This document shows positions 43,680 to 53,600 of a stretch of 64,000 nt of DNA, in pieces. The position numbers were made by a program, and so were the translations under genes. Location of the stretch: assembly GCF_030814215.1 (NCBI RefSeq), contig NZ_JAUSUT010000001.1, positions 2,976,001 through 3,040,000 of the forward strand, written 5' to 3'. The notes beneath the pieces were generated by a model. It saw nothing but the letters and a program-made list of their open reading frames with translations. It was not told where the DNA came from and made no database searches. Position 1 is the stretch's first letter, and every line of letters starts with the position of its first letter. The stretch is from Amycolatopsis thermophila (GTDB taxonomy: Bacteria; Actinomycetota; Actinomycetes; Mycobacteriales; Pseudonocardiaceae).

Positions 43680-44518
43680 AGGCGCCGGGGAGTTACCAGG
43701 AGCTGGCGGAGCTGCTCCGGAGCCGGTTGCCGAAGCTGGCCTCGGGGCAGCTGCGCATCGCCCACCTGCTGCTCGCCGACCCGGAAGGCACGGCCTACCG
43801 CGGCATCTCCGAGGCCGCGAAGCTGCTGGAGGTCCGCGAGTCGTCGGTGACCCGGTTCGCGAACTCCCTGGGACTACCCGGATATCCCGACGTCATGGAG
43901 CTGTGCCGGACGTGGGTGGCCGAGCAGGCGCAGGTCGCGCGGCGCACCGGGCAAGCCGGCGAGCCGGAGAGCCCGGGCGGCCTGCTCTCGGCGACACTGG
44001 AGCAGGAACAGACCAATCTCGCGCGCACCTTCGGCCAGGTGGAACGACCGTCCTGGCTGCGGGCGGTGGAACTGCTCGCCGAGGCGCCGCGCGTGCACGT
44101 CATCGGGCTGCGGGAGTGCCGGGCCGTGGCGGACCTGGCCGCGCAGCGGCTGGGCGAGGTCCTGCCCGCCGTGCACCGGCTCGGCGGCGGATCGCTGCCC
44201 GACGAGCTGAAAGAACTGTGCGAGGACGAGGTTCTGCTCGCGATCTCGATTCGCCGCTACGCGGCGGACACCGTGCGGGTGGTGTCCTACGCGCGCGAGA
44301 CGGGGCTGCCCGTGGTCGCGCTGACCGACAACCCGGCGTCGCCCCTGGCGGAATCCGCTGAGGTGGCGTTGTTCGCCGAGACCAGCGGGGTTTCGCACAG
44401 CCGCTCGCTCACCGCGCTCCTCGCCGTTGCCCAGGCGCTGGTCACCGAGGTCGCGCTGAAGCTGGGCGACCCCAAGCCGGACCACCGCCTGCTCGACACC
44501 CTCCGCTTCTACTACTGA
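43676..44518 (+). CDS. RpiR-family regulator with SIS domain
   Basis: A 280-residue sugar-phosphate responsive regulator. The N-terminal RpiR helix-turn-helix (GQLRIAHLLLADPEGTAYRGISEAAKLLEVRESSVTRFANSLG) is followed by a SIS phosphosugar-binding domain with RVHVIGLRECRAVADL and VALTDNPASPLAESAEV. GTG start at 43676 is coupled (GTGA) to the alcohol dehydrogenase stop. The nearby dehydrogenase may be a target, but no operator was found. Confidence 0.88.
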   Translation: MKAPGSYQELAELLRSRLPKLASGQLRIAHLLLADPEGTAYRGISEAAKLLEVRESSVTRFANSLGLPGYPDVMELCRTWVAEQAQVARRTGQAGEPESPGGLLSATLEQEQTNLARTFGQVERPSWLRAVELLAEAPRVHVIGLRECRAVADLAAQRLGEVLPAVHRLGGGSLPDELKELCEDEVLLAISIRRYAADTVRVVSYARETGLPVVALTDNPASPLAESAEVALFAETSGVSHSRSLTALLAVAQALVTEVALKLGDPKPDHRLLDTLRFYY

Positions 44519-44526
44519 CGCACGAA

Positions 44527-44555
44527 AAGGCCGCCCCCACCAGGAGGGCGGCCTT
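44527..44555 (-). terminator. Bidirectional terminator
   Basis: AAGGCCGCCC pairs perfectly with GGGCGGCCTT around a 9-nt loop. On the minus strand the stem continues into TTTTCG, so it terminates the LGFP protein gene and can also serve the convergent RpiR gene. Confidence 0.9.
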
Positions 44556-44567
44556 CACGCGCTCACT

Positions 44568-47384
44568 TCAGTACCGCCGGTCGACGACCGTTCCGTTCGG
44601 GTACCACTGGATGTAGCCCCACTGGAAGTTGTTCCGCCGGCCGCCGGCCGAGTTGAACTCGCCCGACGTCGGGTAGCCGAGGTAGGACTTTTCCCAGCCC
44701 AGCGCCGACCACCGCGCCCGGATGGCGCCGTAGACCTCGTGCGCCCCGGTCGACGGCGAGAAGTAGATCGACGCCGCCTTGCTGAAGTGGTTGTACCGGC
44801 CGGCACCGTCCGGCGTGACCAGTTCATCGGTGACCGGGTAGCCCATCGGCCCGGCCTCCCAGCCGGTCTGCTGCCACACGGTGCGGATCAGGCCCCAGAC
44901 CGAGTGGGCGCCGTTCGCGGGCGTCCAGTAGATCGAGCCGTTCTTGCTGAAGTGGTTGTACCGGCCGACACCGTCGGGCGTGACCAGTTCGTCGGTGACC
45001 GGGTAGCCGAGCGGCCCGGCCTCCCAGCCCTTCTCCGCCCACTTCTCGCGGATCACACCCCAGATCGCGTGCGTCCCGGTGTTCGGCGAGAAGTACACCG
45101 ACGCCGTCAGCGTGCCCGGCGTACCGACGTAGTGGTTGTACCGGCCCACACCGTCCGGCGTGGTCAGCTCATCGGTCGTCGGCGCGCCGAAGCGGGTGTG
45201 ACCGCCCAGCTCGAGGTACTTGCCCAGGATCGCGCCGTGCACCTCGTGCACGCCGGTCTGCGCCGACCAGTACATCCGGCCGTTCTGGTAGACGCGGTAC
45301 CGCACGTTGCCGTCCTGCACCTCGGGCGCGGTGGGGGCGCCGAGCAGCGTGCGCACGGCAGAGTCGTTGTTGTAGCGCTGGTCGATCGGCGTCGCGTAGT
45401 TCGCCGTCAGCGTCACGTCCGAAGCACCGATGGTCAGCGTCCGGGTTCGCGCGGTGGGACCGTCGGCCCACGCGGAGAACTTCGACGCGCCGTCGGAGGC
45501 GGTCTCCGCGGCCACGACGTCGAGCGTCGTGCCCTCCGTGACCATCGCGGAGTTGCCCCCGCCCTCGGCCGGGATCTGCAGCGACGCGGGCAGGTTCGAC
45601 AGCAGCGTCAGGCGGTGCCGCCGCGGCCAGGCCGTGTAGCTCGTCGACGTCGACACGCCCGCGCTGTCGGTCACCGTGGCGGTCAAGACCATCCGCGAGT
45701 CGGGGTGATCGGTGAACGGGAGGGTGAACGTCGCACCACTGGCCCCCACGCCCGGGTGCGAGTGGCAGGTCGCCTCCTCCGGGCAGTGCAGCACGGTGCT
45801 GGTCCAGTTGACCTGCAGCGGACCGTCCTCGGCGTCGGTGGCGGTCGCGGACAGCGACACGTTCTCGCCGACCGCGAACTGCGCGGCGCCGGGATCGGTC
45901 AGGGTGATCACCGGCGTGTGGTTGGCCGGTGCGACGGTGAACGTCGTGGTCCCCGCCGCGCCGAGCTTGTCCCGCACGGTCAGCGTCGCGGTGTACGGGC
46001 CGTCGCCGGTGTAGGTGTGGGACGCGGTCACGCCGGTCCCCGCGGTGCCGTCACCGAAGTCCCACGAGTAGGTCAGCGTGTCCCCGTCGTAGTCGCTGGA
46101 CCCCGACGCGTCGAAGGTGACGGTGCGGGTCGCGGGATCCGTGGTGGTCGTCGCCTTGGCCACCGGCTTGCTGTTGCCGGTCGGGAAGCTGAGCCGGCGC
46201 AGCTTGCCGGTGTAGATGTCGGCGTAGACGATGTCGCCGTTGGGCGCGGCCGCGAACTTGACCGGGCCGCCGATGTCGGTGGCCCACGGCGGGTCCTGCG
46301 GTGCCTGCGTCAGCGTGCCCGCGGTGTTCCACCGGGCCGTCCACAGCTTCTTGCCGACGTAGTCGCCGAAGAAGTACGCGCCCTGGTACTCCTGCGGGTA
46401 GCTGGTGCCGGTGTAGACGATGCCGGCGGTGATGCTGTTGCCCTGGTTGGAAGCGCTTCCGTGGTGGTACTCCCACAGCGGCGCGGTGTTCGTCACCGAC
46501 GCGCAGCCGGGCAGTTCGGCGTAACCGGGGGTCAGGTGGTTGCCCTCCCAGCACGGCCAGGCGTAGTTGCGGCCCGGCTGCACCAGGTCGAGCTCCTCCC
46601 ACTCGTTCCAGCCGACGTCGCCGACGACGGGCAGGCCGCTGCTCGGGTCGAGCGTGAACCGGAAGGGGCTGCGGAACCCGCTGGCGAAGACGCGGCTGCG
46701 GGCGGCGGTGGGGTTGGCGGCGTCGTAGTACGGGTTGGCCGGGACACCGCGCCCGTCGGCGGTGAGGTGCAGGATCTTGCCCTGCAGGCTGTTGACGTCG
46801 ACGGCGCGCAGCGCGTTGGGGTCCACGCGCGTGTAGTCGGCGTTGTCGCCGATGGACAGCCACAGCGTGCCGTCGTCGGCGGCGATCAGGCCGGTCATGC
46901 CGTGGACGTCGGAACCACCGGGCAGGTCGATGATCGTCTGCTCGCCGCTGATCCCGGTCGGATCGGGCGAGCCGGTGACCGTCCACCTCGCCAGCCGGAG
47001 CGTGAACGACGTCGCGTTCGGCACCGAGCGGATCAGGTAGATGGCCTTCGAGGTGGCGTAGTCGGGCGCCACGGCGACGCCCACCAGCCCCAGGTCGCCC
47101 TCGTTGCGGACGGTCAGGGTGCGCAGCGTGCGGGTGGTGCTGCCATCGGCGGACGTCCAGTTCAGCTTGCCGCTCTTGGCGGTGCTCAGGAAACTCCCGT
47201 CCGGCAGGTAGGCGAAGTCGGTGAGGTCGAAGGCGGCTTGGCCGGTCGCCTGGTCGAGCAGGACGAAGCCGGGGGGCGGCGCGGCGGCGGCCTGCGGAGC
47301 CGAGATCGCCGTCACCAGCCCCAGTGTGATCAAGCCGGTCCCGATGAGCGCGAAAACGCGCCTCAGTAACCACCGAGAGTGCAT
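44568..47384 (-). CDS. Secreted sugar dehydrogenase-like protein with PKD and LGFP repeats
   Basis: Exported protein of 938 residues. A Sec signal peptide ([16 protein letters not shown], cleavage after AAA) is followed by a GSDH/PQQ-type sugar dehydrogenase beta propeller (about 38-405; [31 protein letters not shown]), a PKD domain (410-500; YSWDFGDG), a further Ig-like segment and four LGFP repeats from about 671 to the end. LGFP repeats are thought to attach proteins to the cell wall. The last 130 residues and the 3' DNA are nearly identical to the protein ending at 54095 on the other strand. ATG 47384 has GGAAGGGGG upstream. Cofactor and substrate are unproven. Confidence 0.85.
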   Translation of the reverse strand: MHSRWLLRRVFALIGTGLITLGLVTAISAPQAAAAPPPGFVLLDQATGQAAFDLTDFAYLPDGSFLSTAKSGKLNWTSADGSTTRTLRTLTVRNEGDLGLVGVAVAPDYATSKAIYLIRSVPNATSFTLRLARWTVTGSPDPTGISGEQTIIDLPGGSDVHGMTGLIAADDGTLWLSIGDNADYTRVDPNALRAVDVNSLQGKILHLTADGRGVPANPYYDAANPTAARSRVFASGFRSPFRFTLDPSSGLPVVGDVGWNEWEELDLVQPGRNYAWPCWEGNHLTPGYAELPGCASVTNTAPLWEYHHGSASNQGNSITAGIVYTGTSYPQEYQGAYFFGDYVGKKLWTARWNTAGTLTQAPQDPPWATDIGGPVKFAAAPNGDIVYADIYTGKLRRLSFPTGNSKPVAKATTTTDPATRTVTFDASGSSDYDGDTLTYSWDFGDGTAGTGVTASHTYTGDGPYTATLTVRDKLGAAGTTTFTVAPANHTPVITLTDPGAAQFAVGENVSLSATATDAEDGPLQVNWTSTVLHCPEEATCHSHPGVGASGATFTLPFTDHPDSRMVLTATVTDSAGVSTSTSYTAWPRRHRLTLLSNLPASLQIPAEGGGNSAMVTEGTTLDVVAAETASDGASKFSAWADGPTARTRTLTIGASDVTLTANYATPIDQRYNNDSAVRTLLGAPTAPEVQDGNVRYRVYQNGRMYWSAQTGVHEVHGAILGKYLELGGHTRFGAPTTDELTTPDGVGRYNHYVGTPGTLTASVYFSPNTGTHAIWGVIREKWAEKGWEAGPLGYPVTDELVTPDGVGRYNHFSKNGSIYWTPANGAHSVWGLIRTVWQQTGWEAGPMGYPVTDELVTPDGAGRYNHFSKAASIYFSPSTGAHEVYGAIRARWSALGWEKSYLGYPTSGEFNSAGGRRNNFQWGYIQWYPNGTVVDRRY

Positions 47385-47568
47385 GTATCCCCCTTCCAGG
47401 CGTACGCCTTCTCTTCGCCTGAAAGAGGGAATTCGTTGCCGTCAGTTATTGACCTGTGATGCGAGGTCCTTGCCCGAACGCGCTCTCGCCGGTGATCGCC
47501 TTGCTTCTGCCGGGGCCCGCGGGGTCCCTTGTGGACGGACGTTGGGGATGGCCGCGGGCCTGCCCGGG

Positions 47569-48108
47569 TCACGGCCGGCAGATGATCCACAGGACGCAGG
47601 TCGGGGCCGGCCGGGTGGGCGTCGTGGTGGTCGGGTTGGTGGTGCGTCCGCCGCTCGGCGTGGTGCCGGTTTGGCCGGGGTCGGCCGGGGTGCCGGTCTC
47701 GGTGCCGGAGGTCGGCGGATCACCGGAGTCGGTGACGGTGACCGTTGCGGTCGAGGTGTGGGTGCGGGACTTCGTCTGCCACGGGATGCCGTCGTCGCCG
47801 TCCTCGGCGCCGGCGGACTCGTTGGTCACGACGACGTGGGTGGAGCTGTTGGTGCGCTCACTGCTGTTCTGCTCGGGCAGGCCGCCGCCGGCGAGGCCGC
47901 CGGTCGGGCCGTGCGGGAGGCTGAAGATCGCGGCCTGGTCGTCGGGCTGGGTGTCGGCGCCGACCTTGACCAGGATCGCGGCGAGGCCGCACCCGAGGAT
48001 GACGGCCATCATGACCGCCACGACCTGCATCCGGGATCGCGGCTTGCGCTCCTGCTCGGTCCAACCCTCGCGTTCGAGCAGTTCGGCCACCGACACTTCG
48101 TCGTTCAC
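47569..48108 (-). CDS. Hypothetical single-pass membrane protein, Thr-rich
   Basis: About 179 residues from GTG 48108, which has AAGGTGG 7 nt upstream. Residues 1-25 are charged (VNDEVSVAELLEREGWTEQERKPRSR), 27-48 are one transmembrane helix (MQVVAVMMAVILGCGLAAILV), and the rest is an extracytoplasmic Ser/Thr/Gly-rich tail with TSTATVTVTDSG and TTTTPTRP, ending in a CVLWIICRP with two cysteines. I recognise no family. It lies between the LGFP protein and a TetR gene on the same strand, so a surface role is possible. Confidence 0.7.
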   Translation of the reverse strand: MNDEVSVAELLEREGWTEQERKPRSRMQVVAVMMAVILGCGLAAILVKVGADTQPDDQAAIFSLPHGPTGGLAGGGLPEQNSSERTNSSTHVVVTNESAGAEDGDDGIPWQTKSRTHTSTATVTVTDSGDPPTSGTETGTPADPGQTGTTPSGGRTTNPTTTTPTRPAPTCVLWIICRP

Positions 48109-48247
48109 CGGACCCACCTTTCGGACGCGAAGGCATACCGACAGTTGCGCGCATTTGTACCGCAACCGGGTGAACTAGAAGCAGGCAGGGTGGTAAAACA
48201 GCGTCCAAATTACCGTGTGTGTTGGGAAATCGCGCGTTGCGCCTCGG

Positions 48248-48805
48248 TTAGTCAACCTTCAGCAACGCCCGCACCCCGTCGATGGCGCGTTCGAACGGCT
48301 CCGGCGACCCGGCCGCGCGGGCGAGCACGTAGCCACCCTGCACGGCGGCGGCGATGGTGGCGGCGGTGGCGTCCGGGTCGAGGTGGGGCGGGAGCTCGCC
48401 GCGCTGCCGGCCTTCGTCGATCACGCGGCTGATGCGCTGCTGGAGCCACTCGAAGGTCTCGTGCACGGGCCGGCGGAGTTCTGGGCTGGCGATGATGTCC
48501 GGATCCTGGGCCAGCCGCCCGATCCGGCAGCCGCGCAGGACGTCGCGTTCGCGCGACAGGTACGCCTCGATCCGCTCGGGGGCCGTGCCGTTCCCGGAGA
48601 GGGCGGCCTCGGCCTCGGCGCGCAATTCCCCGGCGCTGCGCTGGATGGCCGCGAGTGCCAGGTCCGCCTTGCCGGTGAAGTGGTGGTACATGCTGCCCTG
48701 GCCGGCGTCCGCGTGCTGCTGGATGGCCTTCGGGCTGGTGCCCACGTAGCCGCGGTCCCAGAGGAGTTCCTGGGTGCTGCGGATCAGTCGCTCCGGGGTG
48801 TCCAC
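48248..48805 (-). CDS. TetR-family regulator
   Basis: A 185-residue repressor. Its helix-turn-helix reads RSTQELLWDRGYVGTSPKAIQQHADAGQGSMYHHFTGKADL. The GTG start at 48805 has no Shine-Dalgarno site, and TACAGT (48818-48813 on the minus strand) would be the -10 box of a leaderless message. A perfect palindrome covers that box, so the protein most likely represses its own gene. No divergent target is present, as the neighbouring 1.4 kb are repeats. C-terminal ligand unknown. Confidence 0.85.
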   Translation of the reverse strand: MDTPERLIRSTQELLWDRGYVGTSPKAIQQHADAGQGSMYHHFTGKADLALAAIQRSAGELRAEAEAALSGNGTAPERIEAYLSRERDVLRGCRIGRLAQDPDIIASPELRRPVHETFEWLQQRISRVIDEGRQRGELPPHLDPDATAATIAAAVQGGYVLARAAGSPEPFERAIDGVRALLKVD

Positions 48806-48812
48806 GGTTTCT

Positions 48813-48833
48813 ACTGTACCTACTGGTAGGTAC
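48813..48833. promoter_or_regulatory. Perfect 18-bp palindrome at the tetR promoter
   Basis: GTACCTAC (48816-48823), TG, GTAGGTAC (48826-48833) form a perfect inverted repeat, overlapping the -10 box TACAGT at 48813-48818 on the minus strand. It is the clearest operator in the window. Confidence 0.8.
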
Positions 48834-48980
48834 GGGTGGGCGGTTCTTGTGGGCGGTTCGTGGGGTCCGGGTTGTGGGGCCAGGGACGGCTGGAGGGATG
48901 TGGGTCGGGCGGCTGGAGGGTTGTGGGCCCAGGGACGGCTGGGACGTTGGAGGGGCTGCGACTGGGCTTGTCGCGGGCGC

Positions 48981-49110
48981 GTGACTGGACCAGCGGCAGG
49001 CGCTTGGCTGGACGAGTGGCGGGTCTGTGACTGGACCAGTGGCGGGCGCTTGGCTGGACGAGTGGCGGGTCTGTGACTGGATCAGTGGTGGGCGTTCGGC
49101 CGGGCGAGTC
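48981..49110. repeat. 23-bp repeats arranged as a 46-bp tandem
   Basis: GTGACTGGA recurs at 48981, 49027 and 49073, exactly 46 nt apart. Each 46-bp unit has two 23-bp halves, one with GACTGGACCAGTGGCGGGCG and one with GGCTGGACGAGTGGCGGG. The first two units differ by only two bases. Part of a 1.4-kb gap without genes (48834-50210). Confidence 0.8.
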
Positions 49111-49111
49111 G

Positions 49112-49780
49112 CAGCCGTACGAGGGGGCACTTCGTGGCTATACGAGCGAGATTCTCGTGGCTGTACGAGGAGGGGGTTTCGTGGTGGCGCGCGGGGGATT
49201 CTCGTGCGCGCTCGAGTGGCCCACCGGTCGGCTCGCGAGAGGATTCTCGTCCCCGCGAGAGGGGAATTTCGTGTCTGCGGGCGGGGGATTGTCGTGGGCG
49301 CGTCCGAGTGAGCCGCCGGTCGGCGCGTGCGGGGGAATCTCGCGGCTGGGGGATTCTCGTGGGCATTCGAGCGGGCCACTGGTCGGCGCACGAGGAGGAA
49401 CCTCGTAGAGGAGCGAGGAGCGAGGAGCGAGGAGCGGGGAGGGGAGCGGGGACGAGGTCCCGTCCGTGCCCGATCGGGGTGCTCGTCGCCGCGCTGGGGG
49501 GAATTTCGTAGCTGCCGGCGGGAAAGGAATTTCGCGCGGCCGCGGCTGGGCTGTTCGTCGCCGCGTGAGGGGGCCATTCGCGGGGCACGGCTGGGCTGTT
49601 CGTTGGCAGGTGAAGGGGAACCGCGTGTTGGGCGCCAGAGGGGATCTCGTCGGGGCGCGAAAGGGAACCTCGTGACGGCGCGGCTGGGCCATTCGCCGGG
49701 GGTGTGAGGAGGATCTCGTGCCGGTGCGGCTGGCCCGCTCGCTGGTCTCCGAAAGGGAACCTCGTGCCGCCGCAAGGGGA
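49112..49780. repeat. Dispersed hairpin repeats, about 18 copies
   Basis: A short motif of the form ACGAGnGGnnnTCTCGT appears about 18 times in 670 bp, often able to pair with itself. The clearest copy is ACGAGG-AGGAA-CCTCGT at 49390-49406. Others read GCGAGAGGATTCTCG or GGGGAATTTCGTG. GAGGAGC is repeated four times in tandem at 49408-49435. No protein-coding gene could be supported. Confidence 0.7.
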
Positions 49781-49827
49781 ATCGTCGGGGCAGCCGAGGC
49801 AACTTAGATCAGGCGTAGATCAACCCC

Positions 49828-50210
49828 ACCGCGAAGCAACACGCAGCCGCGATAAGGCAGCCCGCCCGTGCCCGACCGTGGAGCAACACGCAGCCGCGGC
49901 AGGCCGCCCGCCCGGACCCGACCGCGGAACGGCACGCAGCCGCGACAGGCAGCCCACCCGCACCAGGCTGCGAAAGCGACGGACATCCGATGCAGGCCGC
50001 CCGCCCGCACCCGGCTGCGAAGCGACCGGCACCCGTGGCGCGCCGCGCGCCCCCGACCGTCTATCGCGAAGCAACGCACATCGGCAGACCTGCCGGCCCG
50101 CCCGACCGCGGAAACAGCAACGCACATCGGCAGGCCCGCCGCCCCGCCCGACCGCGGAAACAGCAACGCACATCGGCAGGCCCGCTGCCCCACCCGACGG
50201 CGGAAACAGC
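49828..50210. repeat. 46-bp tandem repeats, about 8 units
   Basis: CAACGCACATCGGCAG recurs at 50072, 50118 and 50164 and the related CAACACGCAGCCGCG at 49838 and 49884, each 46 nt apart; intermediate copies at 49932 and near 49980-50030 have diverged. The last three units, nearest the mycoredoxin gene, are almost identical. Confidence 0.8.
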
Positions 50211-50486
50211 TCAGAGCAGCTCGGGCGCGTGCTGACGCACCGCGGCCAGCACTTCGTCCACGGTGGGGTTCACCATGGCCGCGGGACCGACGAACACCGT
50301 CGGCACGGTCTCGTTGCCGTTGGCCACCTCGCGGACCCGCTCGGCCGCTCCGGGCTCCTCCCAGATGTTGACCTCGGTGAACGGCAGGCCGGCACGCTCG
50401 AGCCCCGCGCGCAGCGCCATGCAGAAGCCGCAGCCGGGGCGCCAGTAGAACTCGACCGTGCCCGCGCCGGTGCGCTCAGTGTTCAT
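50211..50486 (-). CDS. Mycoredoxin-like glutaredoxin
   Basis: A 91-residue thioredoxin-fold protein. The active site WRPGCGFCMAL has the CxxC motif near residue 19; the cis-proline region TVPTVFVG and the C-terminal VNPTVDEVLAAV fit actinobacterial mycoredoxins (Mrx1 has CGYC). It would reduce mixed disulfides with mycothiol, matching the mycothiol amidase gene at 62 kb. ATG at 50486. The stop abuts the 46-bp repeat array. Confidence 0.88.
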   Translation of the reverse strand: MNTERTGAGTVEFYWRPGCGFCMALRAGLERAGLPFTEVNIWEEPGAAERVREVANGNETVPTVFVGPAAMVNPTVDEVLAAVRQHAPELL

Positions 50487-50624
50487 GCGTTCAGGTTAAC
50501 CGCTCACGAGACGACGTTGTGATGTCGTGATCCGAAGGCAGGTAACACGAAGGTGGCACTTCTCGAATAAACCGAACGCAGCGTGACGAACCCGTCCCGC
50601 TCCCTGCAGCACGGGGGAGGCCCG

Positions 50625-53600
50625 TTGTCTCGAAAGATGCACAGATTTCGTCGTGCGCTGTTACCCCTCGTGGTTGGCGCGTTGGCCGTCACCGCGACTC
50701 CGACCGCTGTGGCGGACAACACCACGGCCGCACACGACACTCTGCGCACCGGCTGGGACGACGACGAATCCGGCCTCGCGCCGGCGCAGGTGAGCGCCAC
50801 CGACTTCGGCCAGCTTTTCGCCGCTCAACTGGACGGGCAGATCTACGCCCAGCCGATCGTCGCCGGTGGGGTCGTCATCGCGGCCACCGACAACAACCAG
50901 GCGTACGGCCTCGACCCGGTCACCGGCGCCCAGAAGTGGCACGTCTCGTTCGGCAAGCCCTTCGCCGCCGCGACCGTCAGCTGCCAGGACCTCACCCCGA
51001 ACATCGGCGTCACCGCAACGCCCGTGTACGACCCCGGCACCGGAACCGTCTACTTCACCTCGAAGGTCGACGACGGCCCCGACGCCCAGCACCCGCACTG
51101 GTACCTGCACGCCCTCGACGCGAAGACCGGCGCCGAACGCACGGGCTTCCCCACCACGATCAAGGGCGCCCCGAGCAACAACCCGGCCGTCCCCTTCAAC
51201 CCGATGACCGCCATGCAGCGCCCCGGCCTGCTGCTCCTCGACGGCGTCGTCTACCTGGGCTTCGCGAGCCACTGCGACCGCACCCCGTACGTCGGCTACG
51301 TCGTCGGCGTCGACGCGGCCAACGGCGCGCAGACCACGATGTGGGCGACCGAGGCCGCGGCCTCCGACGAGGGCGGCATCTGGCAGTCCGGCTCCGGCCT
51401 GGTGTCCGACGGCACGGGCCGCATCATCGTCGCCACCGGCAACGGCGTCGCGCCCGCGCCCGGCCCCGGCGACCTGCCGCCCAACACCCTCGGCGAGTCC
51501 GTGGTGCGCCTGCAGGTCGGCGCCGACGGCAACCTGACCCCGGTCAGCTTCTTCAGCCCGCACGACAACACCAAGCTCAACCAGGACGACGCCGACCTCG
51601 GCTCCGGTGGCCCGATGGCGATCCCGGCCGGGTACGGCAACGCCGCGCACCCGCGGATGGTCGTCCAGGTCGGCAAGGACGGCCGCATCTACCTGCTCGA
51701 CGCCGACAACCTCGGCGGCTCCGGCCAGGGCCCGAACGGCGGCGACCAGGTCGTCGCCATGACCGGTCCCTTCCAGGGCGTGTGGGGGCGTCCCGCGTTC
51801 TGGGGCGGCGACGGCGGTTACGTCTACGTCGTCGGCGCCAGCGGCCCGCTGCGCGCGCTCAAGTACAACTCGGCCGCGCCGTCGCTGACCTCGGTCGGCA
51901 CCACCGCCGACAACTTCGGCTACACCTCGGGCTCGCCGGTGGTCACCTCGAGCGGCACCACCTCCGGTTCCGCGCTGGTGTGGGTCATCTACAGCACCGG
52001 CCCGACCGGGGCGAACGCCCAGCTGCGGGCCTACGACCCGGTGCCGGTCAACGGCGTGCTCAAGCTGCGCTACTCGGCGCCCATCGGCACCGCCACCAAG
52101 TTCTCGGTGCCGGGCACCGACGGCGGTCGCGTGTACGCCGGCACCCGCGACGGCAAGCTGTACGGCTTCGGCCGCCCGACGACGGCCGTGCTCGCGACCA
52201 AGCCCTACGACTTCGGCTCCGCGCCGGTCGGCCAGACGACCGGCGGCACCGTCACCGTGACCGCGAACCGCGACCTGACCGTGAACGGCGTCGCCACCGA
52301 GGCGCCGTTCACCGCCGCCCTCGGCGCACCCGTGACGCTGACCAAGGGCCAGACGCTGTCCGTCCCGGTCACGTTCACGCCCACCACGTGGGGCGGCGCC
52401 ACCGGCAGCATGACGTTCACCACCAACGCCGGCACCGCGGCGCTCGACCTGCACGGCCAGGGCACCCAGCCCGGCCTCGGCGCTAGTCCGTCCACTCTGG
52501 ACTTCGGGCCGGTGCGCACCGGCGCGGCGAAGGAACTCGGCGTCAACATCGTCAACACCGGCACGCAGGCCGAGACGATCACCGGTGTGACCGGACCGAC
52601 CGGTTCGTTCACTTCGAACACCCTGCCGTCCACGGGAACGGTGCTGCAGCCGGGTGCGTCGCTGACGGTGTCCGTCGTGTACACCCCGTCCGGCGGCACC
52701 GACACCGGTGTTCCGGAGAGCTCGCAGTTCACCGTGACCAGCGACCAGGGTTCGGTGACGGTACCGCTCAACGCGACCGCGCTGTCCGGCCAGCCGCAGC
52801 TCACGCTGGAGCCGGAGCTCGTCGACTACGGCATCGTCGCGGTCGGTCAGCCGGTGACGAAGACCTTCACGATCGCCAACACCGGCACCGTGCCGCTGAC
52901 GATCACCAAGGCCAAGGCGCCCGAGGGCGTGTTCCACACCGACGACCCGCTCGCCGAGGGGCAGGTGCTCCCGCCCGGCGACGAGCTGCAGCAGACGGTG
53001 ACGTTCACGCCGGCCGACGCCTACCCGGCCTCCGCGCAGTACCAGATCACCGGCGACGACGGCCGGGGCGCGCAGATCGTGACCCTGACTGGCAACATGG
53101 ACCCGATCACCGACTACTACAACAAGCTCGGCGGCGCGCGGGACTCCTACCTGAGCGACCCGGTGTCCGGTCAGTACCCGACCGCGAACGGCGGTGAGGC
53201 GCAGGACTTCCGCGGCGGCACCATCTACTGGTCGCCGAACACCGGGGCGCACGCGGTCCAGGGCGCGATCCTGGAGCGGTACAAGGCGATGGGCGGCCCG
53301 TCGAGCTCGCTCGGCTACCCGGTCACTGACGAGCTGGCCACGCCGGACGGCATCGGCCGGTACAACCACTTCGAACAGGCCGACGGCGGCTCGATCTACT
53401 GGTCGCCGAACAGCGGGGCGCACGCCATCCAGGGCGCGATCCGGGCGAAGTGGTCGCAGCTGGGCTGGGAAGCCGGGCCGTTGGGCTACCCGGTGACCGA
53501 CGAGCTGGCCACGCCGGACGGCATCGGCCGGTACAACCACTTCTCGCGGGCGGACGGCGCCTCGATCTACTGGTCGCCGAACAGCGGTGCCCACGCGATC

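Noticed and set aside
49828-50210. Possible CRISPR array
   Set aside because: Units are contiguous and degenerate with no constant repeat separated by unique spacers, and there are no cas genes in the window. The same holds for the arrays at 18, 36, 49 and 63 kb.
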